DNA of 64,000 nucleotides from an uncultured Poribacteria bacterium (GTDB lineage: Bacteria > Poribacteria > WGA-4E > PCPOR2b): positions 2,885,623 through 2,949,622 of the forward strand of contig OY282444.1 of assembly GCA_958296125.1 (NCBI GenBank), read 5' to 3'. Both the position numbers and the translations under genes were made by a program. Shown piece by piece: positions 24,636-34,833 of the stretch. The notes beneath the pieces were generated by a model. It saw nothing but the letters and a program-made list of their open reading frames with translations, searched no databases and was not told where the DNA came from. Every line of letters begins with the position of its first letter. Position 1 is the stretch's first letter.

Positions 24636-25652
24636 ATGCAGGAAGAATTGAAGCAAATCGAAACCAAAGCGTTGACAGACCTCAAAACTGTGATCGACTT
24701 GCGCGAACTTGAATCCCTACGGATTAAATACTTTGGACGCAAAGGTTTGCTCTCCGCAGTGATGCGAGGGATGGGTAAACTCTCCAAAGCAGAGCGGCCG
24801 GTTGTTGGTAAACTCGCGAATGAAGTGCGAACCAGCCTCACAGAAGCGTTTGATCAGGTCGAAGGGACCCTGAACCAACAAGCACGAGAACAACAACTTG
24901 CAGCGGAGGCTGTAGATATTACACTTCCCGGTCGACTGCCGCAGCTGGGGAAAAAGCATCCAGTGACACAAACCTTTGACCGAATTCAGGAGATCTTCCG
25001 AGGCATGGGATTCGAGATTGTTGAAGGCCCCGAGGTTGAGCATGAGTATTACAATTTTGATGCGTTAAACACACCCGCAGAACACCCCGCCCGAGATGCA
25101 CACGATACGTTTTATATCACTGATAGCTTATTGTTGCGGACACATACTTCACCGGTTCAAGTCCGCTATATGGAAAAACAGAAGCCGCCCATACGGATTA
25201 TCGTGCCGGGGCGAGTGTATCGCCGTGACTCCGATGCCTCCCACACACCGATGTTCCATCAGGTCGAAGGGTTGCTAGTTGCCCCTCACGTCACTTTCAG
25301 TGAGTTGAAGGGTGTATTATACGCTTTCGTTCAACAGATGTTCGGAGCGGGAACGCGGACTCGCTTCCGCCCCCATTTCTTTCCATTCACAGAACCGAGT
25401 GCAGAGGTCGATATCTCCTGCACAACTTGTCACGGTGGAGGGTGTCGCCTTTGTTCAGGCACCGGTTGGCTCGAAATCTTGGGGGCAGGCTCAGTGCATC
25501 CAAACGTCTTCCGTTATGTCAATTACGATCCGGAACAGGTTACCGGCTTTGCGTTTGGCATGGGGGTCGATCGGATTGCGACTCTGAAATACGGCATCCC
25601 AGACCTACGGTTGATGTTTGACAACGACATGCGGTTTGCCCGGCAGTTCTAA
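24636..25652 (+). CDS. pheS: Phenylalanyl-tRNA synthetase alpha subunit
   Basis: 338 residues: an N-terminal coiled coil for tRNA binding, then the class II catalytic core with HPARDAHDTFYI, VYRRDSDASHTPMFHQVEGL and the C-terminal GFAFGMGVDRIATLKYGI. A Cys-rich insert CTTCHGGGCRLCSGTGW (about residues 260-277) may bind zinc, as in many bacterial PheS. It forms an alpha2beta2 enzyme with PheT. The ATG follows CGGGAG, 24 bp after the T-box terminator. Confidence 0.97.
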   Translation: MQEELKQIETKALTDLKTVIDLRELESLRIKYFGRKGLLSAVMRGMGKLSKAERPVVGKLANEVRTSLTEAFDQVEGTLNQQAREQQLAAEAVDITLPGRLPQLGKKHPVTQTFDRIQEIFRGMGFEIVEGPEVEHEYYNFDALNTPAEHPARDAHDTFYITDSLLLRTHTSPVQVRYMEKQKPPIRIIVPGRVYRRDSDASHTPMFHQVEGLLVAPHVTFSELKGVLYAFVQQMFGAGTRTRFRPHFFPFTEPSAEVDISCTTCHGGGCRLCSGTGWLEILGAGSVHPNVFRYVNYDPEQVTGFAFGMGVDRIATLKYGIPDLRLMFDNDMRFARQF

Positions 25653-25668
25653 GAAAGGAAAATGAATC

Positions 25669-28089
25669 ATGAACGTAAGCATCAAGTGGTTGAAAGAATA
25701 TGTCGATTTCGAGCTATCTCCCGAAGGGCTAGCGGAGCGTTTACTGATGCTTGGTATGGAAATCGAATCGATTAAACAGCTTGGAGAGGGGCTGGATCGG
25801 GTAGTCGTTGGCAAAATCAACACCGTGGGGAGGCACCCGAAAGCGGACAAATTGGTGCTATGTAACGTTGATGTCGGATCGGGCCCAGACGCGCAAATCG
25901 TCTGTGGTGCCCCGAATGCACGTGAAGGGTTGGTTACTCCCGTCGCGCTCGTTGGCGCACAGTTACCCAACGGGTTGACGATCCAGCGGGCACAGATTCG
26001 GGGTGAGGAATCGCAAGGGATGCTCTGCTCGGAGCAGGAGTTGGCGATTTCCGATGAGGCATCAGGCTTGATGGAACTTCCCGACGATACGCAAATTGGT
26101 GCCCCGTTGGTCGAGGTTCTCGATTTGGACGATGTAGTGCTGGAACTTGAGATTACACCCAATCGCCCGGATTGCCTCAGCATGATTGGAGTCGCCAGAG
26201 AGATTAGCGTGACCACGGGAAATCCACTCAGGAGGCTTGAGGGGGATGTCAGTTACTTGCATCCCGATCTTGTCGGGGCGGAAATGACAGATATCCACAA
26301 TCTTACCGGCGTAACGATTGAGGCTCCAGACCTTTGTCCACGTTACGCAGCGCGGGTTATTCGCGGGATCCAAATCGCGCCTTCCCCCGCTTGGCTACAA
26401 CGTCGACTCGAAGCCATCGGCATCGGAACGATTAACAACATCGTTGATATTACCAATTACGTCCTTATGGAATACGGACACCCCTTGCACGCTTTCGATT
26501 ATCATCGACTGGCTGAGAACCGGATCGTTGTCCGCCGCGCCGAGCCGGGTGAGACGCTGAAGACGATCGATGCGGAAGAACGGGAGTTGACACCCGACAT
26601 GCTTGTCATTGCCGATGCGGAGAACCCGGTTGCGTTGGCTGGTGTGATGGGCGGATTCGATTCGGAGATTACCGACCAGACGGTTGATGTGCTGCTTGAG
26701 AGTGCATACTTCCACCCGCCAAGCATTCGGAAAACATCAAAGGCTTTGGGGATGCACACCGAAGCCTCTCACCGATTTGAACGTGGCGCAGACCCCGAAG
26801 GCATAATTCCAGCTATCAACCGTGCGGCACAACTCATCGCGGAAATCGCAGGTGGAGAGATCTGTGCGGGGATTATTGATGTCTACCCGGGTAAGCGAAA
26901 AGCTATCAATATTAAACTCCGTCCAGAGCGCATCAACTTTGTCCTAGGAACGGAGCTTGCGCCAGATGAAATGCGTGACATCCTGACTCGCCTTGGCTTT
27001 GTCGTGTCTGATGCGTTTGAAGTTACGGTGCCCACCTTCCGCCCCGATGTGGAACAGGAGGTTGATCTGGTTGAGGAAATTGCGCGTGTTTACGGCTTCG
27101 ATAACATTCCAACCACGCTGCCGAGAGGCGACATTCCGATTCCAAAGGCTGACCCGAAGGCGAATCTGCGTGAGGATGTAAAAACGTATCTCCTACAATG
27201 CGGTATGATGGAAGCGATGAACTATGCATTCTATCCTCCGGACGTTTTCGATCGTATCCGTCTCGCGTCAACAGACCCGCTCCGTCAGGCGATTCCAATT
27301 GTTAATCCATTGAGCGAAGATCAGTCGCTCATGCGGACAACCTTGCTGCCTAGCTTGCTTGCAAACGCCCAACACAACAGGAACCATCAGATCAACGATG
27401 TGCAATTCTTTGAGTGCAGCAAAGTCTTTATTCCAAACGAAATGGGTGAATACCCAAATGAACCTGAGTGTGTTGCAGGCATCATTGCAGGCAATCTCGG
27501 AGCGGGTGTATACGGCGATCCACTCCGTCCGGCTGACTTCTTCGACATCAAAGGGATTGTTGAAGGCTTGCTAGATCGATGCGGTTTCTCAGATTATACC
27601 ATTACCCGCACCGATCACCTGGCCTTCCATCCCGGATGTCGAGCGGAGATCCGCATCGAAGACAAAACGCTGTGTGTCTTCGGTGAAGCCCATCCGGAGG
27701 TGCTGGAAAATTACGACCTGCCCCATAAGGCTTATCTGTTTGAACTCGATTTCGAGCAGTTGGTCAACGTGGTAGAAACAACGAAACAATTTGAGCGCAT
27801 CCCAATCTACCCCAGCGTCAATCGGGACCTCGCCATTGTGCTAGATGTGGATACACCTGCCAGCTGTCCGACCCAAATCATTAAATCTACCGGGGGCGAG
27901 TTAGTCTCTTCGTTGCACCTATTCGATGTCTACACAGGCGAGCAGGTCCCCGAAGGGAAGAAAAGTTTGGCATTTGCAATTGAATATCGTTCGACAACGG
28001 AGACGCTCACGGATGAAATCGTCGATCGGGTTCACGAAGAGATTTTAGAACAGTTAGAACGGGAGTTGGGAGCAACCCTGCGTAGTTGA
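25669..28089 (+). CDS. pheT: Phenylalanyl-tRNA synthetase beta subunit
   Basis: 806 residues with the full bacterial order. A tRNA-binding EMAP-like domain comes first ([19 protein letters not shown]), then B3/B4 with the editing site ([27 protein letters not shown]), then B5 ([10 protein letters not shown]...). The catalytic-like domain ([18 protein letters not shown]) and the C-terminal FDX-ACB domain ([13 protein letters not shown]...[13 protein letters not shown]) follow. It starts 16 bp after pheS and shares the T-box-controlled transcript. Confidence 0.97.
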   Translation: MNVSIKWLKEYVDFELSPEGLAERLLMLGMEIESIKQLGEGLDRVVVGKINTVGRHPKADKLVLCNVDVGSGPDAQIVCGAPNAREGLVTPVALVGAQLPNGLTIQRAQIRGEESQGMLCSEQELAISDEASGLMELPDDTQIGAPLVEVLDLDDVVLELEITPNRPDCLSMIGVAREISVTTGNPLRRLEGDVSYLHPDLVGAEMTDIHNLTGVTIEAPDLCPRYAARVIRGIQIAPSPAWLQRRLEAIGIGTINNIVDITNYVLMEYGHPLHAFDYHRLAENRIVVRRAEPGETLKTIDAEERELTPDMLVIADAENPVALAGVMGGFDSEITDQTVDVLLESAYFHPPSIRKTSKALGMHTEASHRFERGADPEGIIPAINRAAQLIAEIAGGEICAGIIDVYPGKRKAINIKLRPERINFVLGTELAPDEMRDILTRLGFVVSDAFEVTVPTFRPDVEQEVDLVEEIARVYGFDNIPTTLPRGDIPIPKADPKANLREDVKTYLLQCGMMEAMNYAFYPPDVFDRIRLASTDPLRQAIPIVNPLSEDQSLMRTTLLPSLLANAQHNRNHQINDVQFFECSKVFIPNEMGEYPNEPECVAGIIAGNLGAGVYGDPLRPADFFDIKGIVEGLLDRCGFSDYTITRTDHLAFHPGCRAEIRIEDKTLCVFGEAHPEVLENYDLPHKAYLFELDFEQLVNVVETTKQFERIPIYPSVNRDLAIVLDVDTPASCPTQIIKSTGGELVSSLHLFDVYTGEQVPEGKKSLAFAIEYRSTTETLTDEIVDRVHEEILEQLERELGATLRS

Positions 28090-28091
28090 CC

Positions 28092-28115
28092 GGCACCGCA
28101 GCGTTTACCGGTGCC
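28092..28115. terminator. Hairpin between convergent pheT and TPR gene
   Basis: GGCACCG and CGGTGCC form a perfect 7-bp stem directly after pheT and overlapping the end of the opposing gene. There is no long T-run on either side, so termination is uncertain. Confidence 0.35.
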
Positions 28116-29136
28116 ACCATCTTCTCTTAGATTTAGCTTCCGGTAGGTGGGGTTGGAGGGATTTTTCGGAGCGTAAGGATTTGAGCAGGTTTGATATTTC
28201 CTTATTCCTTCTGTCGGTCTCTAAGAGCGTTTCGCATATTGCAACGGCGCGTTGTCCAACCACCGGATCGTGTGTCGCTTGATAGGCAACCCCGCAGATT
28301 GTCGCAGCGGCACCATTGTACTCTATCGGCTCGATCTCCTTCGGCGGTTCATCGGGAAGCCAATCGAGAAGTGCAAGCCCAGTCTTCCACGCCTGAGACT
28401 TCGCGGCGCAAATCAGCTGATGATACAGTAGCTCCGCCGACGAATCATCGAGCCAATATGCTTGTTCATAACAGGCAGCCGCTTCGTCATACGCTTCATT
28501 GGCAACGTGCAGTTTCGCCAACTCCGTATAAAACGCATACAATCCGCGATTGGTGATGGCATACACCTCGTGTTGCGTATTTGTCAACCACTCCCCTGCT
28601 TCCAAAAACTCGATCGCCGAATTTTTTTCATCCTCTGTAATAATAATGCCTGTGAGGAGATGCTTTGCCACCGCCGCATTCGGGTAAATTTTGGTGCGGC
28701 TCTTCATCAAAGGATACGCTTGTACCGCCTTGTCCATCTGAAGCAGCTTGAGTCCCGTTGCAATTCGGAAAAGCGAGATGATTGAATCGCTGTTTTTTCG
28801 CGCCCTCTCATCAAAAACCGACGTTTGATTATCAGCGATGTAGCGATTGAGGGACTCTAATTCCGATCGAATTGTTGGATCTGCCGGATCTATTTGGTGT
28901 GCCTTCACAAGGAACCTTTGGGCGGTAAACAGTTCATCCCACTCCCGATAGATCTGCCCAAGCGACAAATTCGTCTGCGCGAGAAGTGCCGGTGCAACGG
29001 CGACAGACGCAATGGTATCCCACGCTTGGATCGCCGTTGAAAGCTCCTTCGGGGCTGTCAACGTTTGGGCGTAATCAACAAATCGATCCAACTCCGCCCG
29101 GATTTTCGCTCTGTCAAATATGAAAATCTGGTCCAC
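28105..29136 (-). CDS. TPR-repeat protein
   Basis: 343 residues, mostly helical, with tetratricopeptide-like repeats. Clear examples are ALLAQTNLSLGQIYREWDEL near residue 55 and LHVANEAYDEAAACYEQAY near residue 215. No signal peptide or membrane helix is seen, so it is probably cytoplasmic. The C-terminal 30 residues are basic. It follows the 69-residue gene by 18 bp and may belong to the lipid-enzyme operon further upstream. Function unknown; TPR proteins usually mediate protein contacts. Confidence 0.7.
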   Translation of the reverse strand: MDQIFIFDRAKIRAELDRFVDYAQTLTAPKELSTAIQAWDTIASVAVAPALLAQTNLSLGQIYREWDELFTAQRFLVKAHQIDPADPTIRSELESLNRYIADNQTSVFDERARKNSDSIISLFRIATGLKLLQMDKAVQAYPLMKSRTKIYPNAAVAKHLLTGIIITEDEKNSAIEFLEAGEWLTNTQHEVYAITNRGLYAFYTELAKLHVANEAYDEAAACYEQAYWLDDSSAELLYHQLICAAKSQAWKTGLALLDWLPDEPPKEIEPIEYNGAAATICGVAYQATHDPVVGQRAVAICETLLETDRRNKEISNLLKSLRSEKSLQPHLPEAKSKRRWWHR

Positions 29137-29154
29137 TGGTGATCCTTTCAGATC

Positions 29155-29364
29155 TTAAGCATTAGCGGATACCCAATCCTCCGTGTTTGTCTCAAATTCA
29201 TTAGCAAGCTCATCGGAGATAGTATCCTTGATAACCGTGATCAGGTGGGCACGGAATTTTCCCCAATCGGCACCGCGCCCGGTAAAGCGGTATCGGTTGT
29301 CGATTTCGACAAACATGGTGTCATTTGGTTCTTGATGTGATTCAAGATAACGATTGACTTTCAT
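29155..29364 (-). CDS. Small hypothetical protein
   Basis: 69 residues from ATG at 29364, which follows GGAGAGG at good spacing; a TTG four codons earlier is less likely. The sequence is polar with FRAHLITVIKDTISDELANEF as a probable helix. No family recognised. It lies 18 bp before the TPR gene and is probably cotranscribed with it. Confidence 0.55.
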   Translation of the reverse strand: MKVNRYLESHQEPNDTMFVEIDNRYRFTGRGADWGKFRAHLITVIKDTISDELANEFETNTEDWVSANA

Positions 29365-29512
29365 GATCCTCTCCAATAATCAAGTGTTTCTCTATTGTAT
29401 TCTTTGGCTTAGTCTTACTCTACATTCATAAACGTGAAAACGAGGGCAGGGGTGCATTTGAACGAATGAACTCCTAAATCTCTTCGGTGTCCTGTTTTCG
29501 GGTTTGCCTCTA

Positions 29513-30220
29513 TTAGGTTTTGAGCGTCCATTCACCAATTTCCCACCCCGATTCTGTTGCGACCTGTCGTAACCCTTTGCTCGGATTGATGGCGACGGGG
29601 TTGCCAACGCATTGTAGCATGGGCAGGTCTGCGCGGCTATCGCCATAGGCATAGCTTGCGGCGAGGCCGACGTTATGCTGTTCGACGAAAGTTTGGATCG
29701 CACGAACCTTTTCCGCTTCACTCAGCGGCGGAGTTGTCAATTCCCCCGTAAATTTTCCATGGGCTTCCTCAAGTTGCACGGTCAAAGCAGCATCCGCTTG
29801 GAGATAATCGGCTAGGGGTTGGATGATAAAATCGAGGGAGCCGGTCACAAGCACAATCAGATGTCCTCGATTTTGGTGTTCGCGGATACAATCTAAGGCG
29901 GCGGGGAATAACTTTGAGCGCACATAAGTCTCGAACTGCTCACCGGCAAGCTGTTTGACGCTTTCAGCCTTCAGCCCTCGATAGTTGCGATAGAAAACTT
30001 GGTTGAATCTTGTGCGACTCACTTTATCTAGGAAAAAGTAGTAGACAACTTTCAACGCGAACCAGGCAAGCCAGAAGGGACGTAGAAAGGTAGGAAGCAG
30101 GTGGGAGCGGAATCGAACGTAATAGTGGACGATGGTTGTGCTCACGATGGTGCCATCAACATCGAAGAAGGCAGCCGTTTTTTTCCGCTTGGAATGAACG
30201 TATGTAAACTCGTTTACCAA
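29513..30220 (-). CDS. HAD-IB family phosphatase
   Basis: 235 residues. HAD motif I is FFDVDGT with nucleophile Asp20, motif II VLVTGS, the motif III Lys lies in SEAEKVRAI and motif IV is YGDSRADLPML. This is the SerB/HAD-IB type often found next to, or fused with, PlsC acyltransferases. A hydrophobic segment near residues 40-70 (cap region) may contact the membrane. The TTG start at 30220 follows GGAGGGAG. It begins 21 bp after the large lipid enzyme, suggesting dephosphorylation of a lipid phosphate made by that protein. Confidence 0.85.
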   Translation of the reverse strand: MVNEFTYVHSKRKKTAAFFDVDGTIVSTTIVHYYVRFRSHLLPTFLRPFWLAWFALKVVYYFFLDKVSRTRFNQVFYRNYRGLKAESVKQLAGEQFETYVRSKLFPAALDCIREHQNRGHLIVLVTGSLDFIIQPLADYLQADAALTVQLEEAHGKFTGELTTPPLSEAEKVRAIQTFVEQHNVGLAASYAYGDSRADLPMLQCVGNPVAINPSKGLRQVATESGWEIGEWTLKT

Positions 30221-30241
30221 GTGACTCCCTCCGTTGACATC

Positions 30242-33200
30242 TTACGTCTCACGCTTTACGCAATCTGCTCGCAATGCTTCAATCTCGGATCTGACGGTGT
30301 CGGCAAGTTTTCTGTAAGTTTCGTGCTCCAGTCCTGAAGCGGTGTCTACCTCCCCCATCTCGTGTCCGCTAGGCGGTGTGATGGGTTTGCCGAATATCAC
30401 CTGAATACGACTCTTACGCGGTAGGTTTTTGCCTTTGGGCAGCGCGTGATAGGTGCCGTCAATATAAGCGGGAATAATTGGAGATCCAGTTTCATAAGCC
30501 AACAGACCAAGCCCGGGTTTGAAGGGTTGAAGTTCCCCGGTGACAGAGCGGGTGCCTTCAGGGTAGATTAGCAAGCATTCGTTCTGTTTCAGTACCTCCT
30601 GCGAAATTCGGAGCCCCTGCAAGAAGTTGGCATGTCGATCGAACGGCACGAATTTAAGCAATTCGCCGGAGAACCATGATTTGAAGCGGGTGCTAAACCA
30701 GTAATCTTTTGCAGCGAGAACCCTCAAGCGTTTGGATTCGTCACCCAAAACAGTCATGACCGCGAGGGTGTCGAGGTGACTTGTGTGATTGGCGGCGATG
30801 ATATACGGTTGCCCACGCGGAAGGTTTTCCAGGCCAGCGCACTTAATCGAGAAGTAATACCGATAGATAGCCCGCACGCCGAATCGGAATAGCCCTGCGA
30901 GTTTGATGGATAAATATGAACTTTCAGATTGTTCAACATGGACAGCCATTTCCGCATCGATGGGGTGGTGGGCAGACTCAGATTGAAGCGTTTTGACTGT
31001 CTTCGTCACGTCGCCAACCGTCTGGATTTTGGCAATTAACTCATCGGGAATCGAGCGTTGTAGTCTGGATTCTAGCAATAGTAGCAATTCCACTCGTGCC
31101 AGTGAATCTAGTCCGAGCTCTGTCCCCAAATGACTGTTCAAATGGATCTGATCCACCGGCAGCCGCGCCAAACGACTGAGCTCAGAAATAATAACCTCTT
31201 CAACCTCCGAAGGCGTGTCGGTTGCCATGGTTGGCTTCAAGGTGTCCTCGTTTCCATCAGCATCCAGAGTGCCCCCGGCGGGATCGGGCTGCGGAGCCAC
31301 TTGTGTTTGTCGAGAGAATTGTTCTTGCAAGAGCGCCTTAACACGCTGACGATTTACCGCTGCATCTAATGTCTTGGGCAATTCAGTATCCCAAAAGTGC
31401 ACTGTGTGAATGTGCTGATATGTTGGCAAATCTTGGGCACGTTCCTGAATGTGCTGATGGATGACTTGCTCAACCTCAGCCCGGGCCCGATTATTGTCAC
31501 GAACTGGAACGATGACCGCATGCACTGTCTCAAACAGATTATCTGTGCTTATGCCAACGACGCAAATCTCTGAGATTAAGGAATTGTGCCGGTAGAGTGC
31601 TTCGAGCTCGACCGGGTAGATATTCTTACCGGCACCGGACACAATCAAATCTTTGCTGCGTCCGGTGAGATACAGATAACCTGCCTCATCAAAGTAACCC
31701 AAATCGCCCGTATAGAGCAGCCTGTCTCGAATGACCTGTTCTGTCGCGGCTTCATTCCGATAGTAGCCTTGCATCAGGCTTGGACTACTTGCGACAATCT
31801 CACCAATGCCGTCCTCGTCAGAGTTGATAATCTGGAGTTGTACTCCCTGAACCGCGGGCCCAACCGTCCCCCGCTTGCTCTTGTGGTGAGGATTTACACT
31901 CAAAACAGGAGAGGCTTCCGTCATGCCATAACCTTGATAGATTGTTAATCCAAACTCCATGAATCGATCGTACACTTCGTCCGGCAATGCGGCACCGCCG
32001 CTGACCAGAACGCGGATATGCCCTCCCAATGCAGTCCGAATCTCTTCAGCAACCTCCGGATCAAGTGGAGCTTCCATTGCCTCGGGAGACTGTACGACAT
32101 AGTGCTTAATTGTGTCGTAGAGCAGCTGGAACAGGCGCGGCACCCCAATGAGAACGGTGGTCTTGGTCTCCCGCATGAGTGCTAAAAGCGTGGTCGGTCT
32201 CAAACTATTAGTGTATGTAATGGTTGTACCGGCGTAAATCGACATCAAGAAATTGCAGGAGAACCCCAGAGCGTGATACAACGGCAGGACTGAAAGGAAT
32301 CGGTCTGTTTCTTCGGGAGGTAGGGCCTGTGAAACAGCCACAACGTTTGCAATAAAGCCCCTGTGCGAAAGCATTGCTCCCCGTGCATCTACGGTTGTGC
32401 CCATCGTGAAGATGATCGACGCAACTGTATCTGGATGAATGTCCACATCAGGGAAATTATCAGGAACCGTGGGAAGTTCCGCCTCCGTGGGAACAGCGGT
32501 CTCGGTCTGTCCACATTCAAAAGGTTGACAGAAACGGTTGATATTCAAGAACTTCAGTGAGGCGGATTCCGCATTGGGTTTTATCTGGATGTTGTGTAAA
32601 CGAGCGACACAGGTTTCAGAAGTCAAAATTGCCTTTGCTTCAGTGTACTCCGCAAGCGCGAAGATTTCTTCTTCAGCGGTCTGAGGGTCAATTGGAACTA
32701 CAATGATGCCAATCTGCACGGCAGCTAAATAAGCGATACCCCACTCCGGCTGATTCTCAGCAAAAAGGATTACTCGATCCCCTTTGCGATAACCGCGCTC
32801 CCACAGCGCAAAAGCAACCTGCCGCGAAACCTCATAGAGTTCGCGATAAGAATAGCGTACCCACTCGCCACCCCGTTTCATCTGCAACGCGATTTTATCC
32901 GGGATGGATTCTGCCTGTTGAGTAACCAAATCTATCATTGTCCGCGAATCACGCGAATCCATTCGCGGAGATTTGTAAAGATTCGTGGATGTTTTCCCGT
33001 TTTCTCGTTTTCCCGTTTTCTCGTTTTCTCCCTTCCAATGTTCGTCCGTCCTTGGTGTTTTGGAAGAATCCGCCGGTAATTCGTCGATCTGATCGGGGGT
33101 CGGTTCGCTGATTCTCTGACTTCCCGATTCGTCGCCTAGTTTGAGAAAGTGTCGTTTGATTCCCGGTATGTGTATTTCCTGGAGATAATGCCACCAATCA

Positions 33201-34729
33201 ATACGTGAAATGTCGAAGTTGAAGTGTTGTTGATCTGAAGGTGAAAGGGAGTGGTAGAGTTGTTCTGTTTTGCCGATTTCAAACTCAAAACTGAGGCGGA
33301 CATAGGGACCGTAAATCTGCACATAATGTAGCAGGGTTTCAATGGCGTTCTTTTTCACCCCGATTCGACGGTCTTTCCGTTTTGCCCATCTCAATGGAAT
33401 GCGACTGAGCCAACGACTAACTGTGTCGAGCAGGCGCAGCTTGTGACGCAGATCGCCCTGAAATTTTTCTTCATCTGGAAACTTCCATACAGGAACAGGT
33501 ATCGGCTTACCGTTATCCAACAGTGGCTGTCGCACAAAGTAGTCGTGAGTTATATTGACGATATCGCCAAAAGTCAGGGGATTGAGCGCGCCGCTCGCAA
33601 CGTGGTAAACCTCGATGCCCCGATTGTGATAGGTTCGCACAGTCGCCGCCAAAATAGCATTGACAACGAAATCAACAGGAATAATATCAAGGATACTATC
33701 CGGATCGCCGGGAAAGTCCGGTAAACGCCCCTTTCCAAAGCCGACAATAAGTGGATCCGCCATGCGAAGCGTCCCACCGAGCCACCCCGGCTCTGGGTCC
33801 TCAAGACTACTTTCCATAATCGATTGGCGAATAATTGCTGTCGGCAGATTGCCCCGCATCTTGGCAATCATCTGTTCGCCGAGGGCTTTCATATAGGTAT
33901 AGGTATCGTTCCAACCCCGCGCATGGGCATGTCTTAAACCTTCATCAATTAAACGCTGCTCAACCCACTTCTCCCTGGCAATATTAATCTGCCGTTTCAG
34001 TTTTTCTCCTGTTTCAACACCTAAATTTCGTAAGGTTTCACGCCGGAACTGATCCAGTTTCTCAGGTTGATCCGCTTCATTCCTGACCTGTTCACTCAGC
34101 CGCTGGATATCTTCGATTTCGGCATCGAGGGTTCCAGGGATTGATTCTCCCTTTTCCGCTTGATACTGTTCGGCATAAGTTTCGTAAGGTGGGTGTAATT
34201 CTTCGGGAACCTTTCCCGGTTGAATCCCACGGACATAAGCTGTCGATACGTGCAGAAAAACTGCATCGTTACAGCTTTTTGCCAGTTCAACTGCGTACTT
34301 TGCCCCGAGTACATTGCTCTGCAAGGACGCATCGATGGGTGGGTCGAATTTGACGAGACCGCCACTGTTAATGAAGACTTGCACTTCGCGATGCAACGTT
34401 TCATAAGCAGGATCGGAGAGACCGAGCCGCTCGTAAGCCAAATCACCTTCTACTGCGTGGACCTTTTCACGAATCCACTCGTCAAACCGCTCCCCATGAA
34501 TCTGTTTAAGTTTTGCAAAGGCACTCGACGCAAATACCTCATTTTCTAGCCGATCCGTTGCAGTACGCGTTTTTTCATTGGCTTCAGTCTGACTGCGGAT
34601 GAGCAGGTAGATCCGTTTTACATCGGGAATCGCAGTGAGAATTTTTGCTACAAGTGCTTGACCCAGAAATCCAGTCGCACCGGCAATCAATATCACTTTA
34701 CCATAAAAAAATTCAGGAATTGTCTGCAT
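30242..34729 (-). CDS. Four-domain lipid enzyme: fatty acyl reductase, acyl-CoA ligase, ACP, PlsC acyltransferase
   Basis: 1495 residues. Residues 8-400 are a fatty-acyl-reductase-type SDR (GATGFLG at 17-23, YTYMK at 277-281), followed by a FAR C-domain at 455-530. Residues 535-600 are a low-complexity linker. Residues 600-1135 form an ANL acyl-CoA/ACP ligase (YQGYGMTEASP, LYTGDLGYFDEAGYLYLTGR). Residues 1172-1248 are an acyl carrier domain with Ser1209 in GLDSL, the phosphopantetheine site. Residues 1285-1490 are a PlsC domain (NHTSHLD, YPEGTRS). The domain set recalls the Myxococcus ether-lipid protein ElbD, from memory. A role in making fatty alcohol or ether-linked phospholipids is inferred. 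Confidence 0.88.
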   Translation of the reverse strand: MQTIPEFFYGKVILIAGATGFLGQALVAKILTAIPDVKRIYLLIRSQTEANEKTRTATDRLENEVFASSAFAKLKQIHGERFDEWIREKVHAVEGDLAYERLGLSDPAYETLHREVQVFINSGGLVKFDPPIDASLQSNVLGAKYAVELAKSCNDAVFLHVSTAYVRGIQPGKVPEELHPPYETYAEQYQAEKGESIPGTLDAEIEDIQRLSEQVRNEADQPEKLDQFRRETLRNLGVETGEKLKRQINIAREKWVEQRLIDEGLRHAHARGWNDTYTYMKALGEQMIAKMRGNLPTAIIRQSIMESSLEDPEPGWLGGTLRMADPLIVGFGKGRLPDFPGDPDSILDIIPVDFVVNAILAATVRTYHNRGIEVYHVASGALNPLTFGDIVNITHDYFVRQPLLDNGKPIPVPVWKFPDEEKFQGDLRHKLRLLDTVSRWLSRIPLRWAKRKDRRIGVKKNAIETLLHYVQIYGPYVRLSFEFEIGKTEQLYHSLSPSDQQHFNFDISRIDWWHYLQEIHIPGIKRHFLKLGDESGSQRISEPTPDQIDELPADSSKTPRTDEHWKGENEKTGKRENGKTSTNLYKSPRMDSRDSRTMIDLVTQQAESIPDKIALQMKRGGEWVRYSYRELYEVSRQVAFALWERGYRKGDRVILFAENQPEWGIAYLAAVQIGIIVVPIDPQTAEEEIFALAEYTEAKAILTSETCVARLHNIQIKPNAESASLKFLNINRFCQPFECGQTETAVPTEAELPTVPDNFPDVDIHPDTVASIIFTMGTTVDARGAMLSHRGFIANVVAVSQALPPEETDRFLSVLPLYHALGFSCNFLMSIYAGTTITYTNSLRPTTLLALMRETKTTVLIGVPRLFQLLYDTIKHYVVQSPEAMEAPLDPEVAEEIRTALGGHIRVLVSGGAALPDEVYDRFMEFGLTIYQGYGMTEASPVLSVNPHHKSKRGTVGPAVQGVQLQIINSDEDGIGEIVASSPSLMQGYYRNEAATEQVIRDRLLYTGDLGYFDEAGYLYLTGRSKDLIVSGAGKNIYPVELEALYRHNSLISEICVVGISTDNLFETVHAVIVPVRDNNRARAEVEQVIHQHIQERAQDLPTYQHIHTVHFWDTELPKTLDAAVNRQRVKALLQEQFSRQTQVAPQPDPAGGTLDADGNEDTLKPTMATDTPSEVEEVIISELSRLARLPVDQIHLNSHLGTELGLDSLARVELLLLLESRLQRSIPDELIAKIQTVGDVTKTVKTLQSESAHHPIDAEMAVHVEQSESSYLSIKLAGLFRFGVRAIYRYYFSIKCAGLENLPRGQPYIIAANHTSHLDTLAVMTVLGDESKRLRVLAAKDYWFSTRFKSWFSGELLKFVPFDRHANFLQGLRISQEVLKQNECLLIYPEGTRSVTGELQPFKPGLGLLAYETGSPIIPAYIDGTYHALPKGKNLPRKSRIQVIFGKPITPPSGHEMGEVDTASGLEHETYRKLADTVRSEIEALRADCVKRET
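32941..33040 (-). repeat. Intergenic-type repeat DNA encoding the linker of the lipid enzyme
   Basis: A perfect 9-bp inverted repeat TCCGCGAAT / ATTCGCGGA lies at 32941-32969. Directly after it, 32994-33033 is a tandem array of alternating GTTTTCCC and GTTTTCTC units. Both are typical of non-coding repeat DNA, yet they are read in frame as a Lys/Glu/Gly/Asn-rich linker (about residues 564-597). Confidence 0.7.
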
Positions 34730-34804
34730 ATCGTCCTTTGTTTTCAGCCAAATTGGAGAATTTCACAATATTTCAGTAGCTAGGACTTTCGGTTTTTCTG
34801 ACAT

Positions 34805-34833
34805 TCTGTAATGTCCCCTCTCAAATCAGTCAA
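34805..34833 (-). promoter_or_regulatory. Possible promoter of the lipid-enzyme operon
   Basis: On the minus strand TTGACT and TACAGA are 17 bp apart, about 80 bp before the ATG at 34729. The 34730-35092 gap contains no other recognisable feature. Confidence 0.45.
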
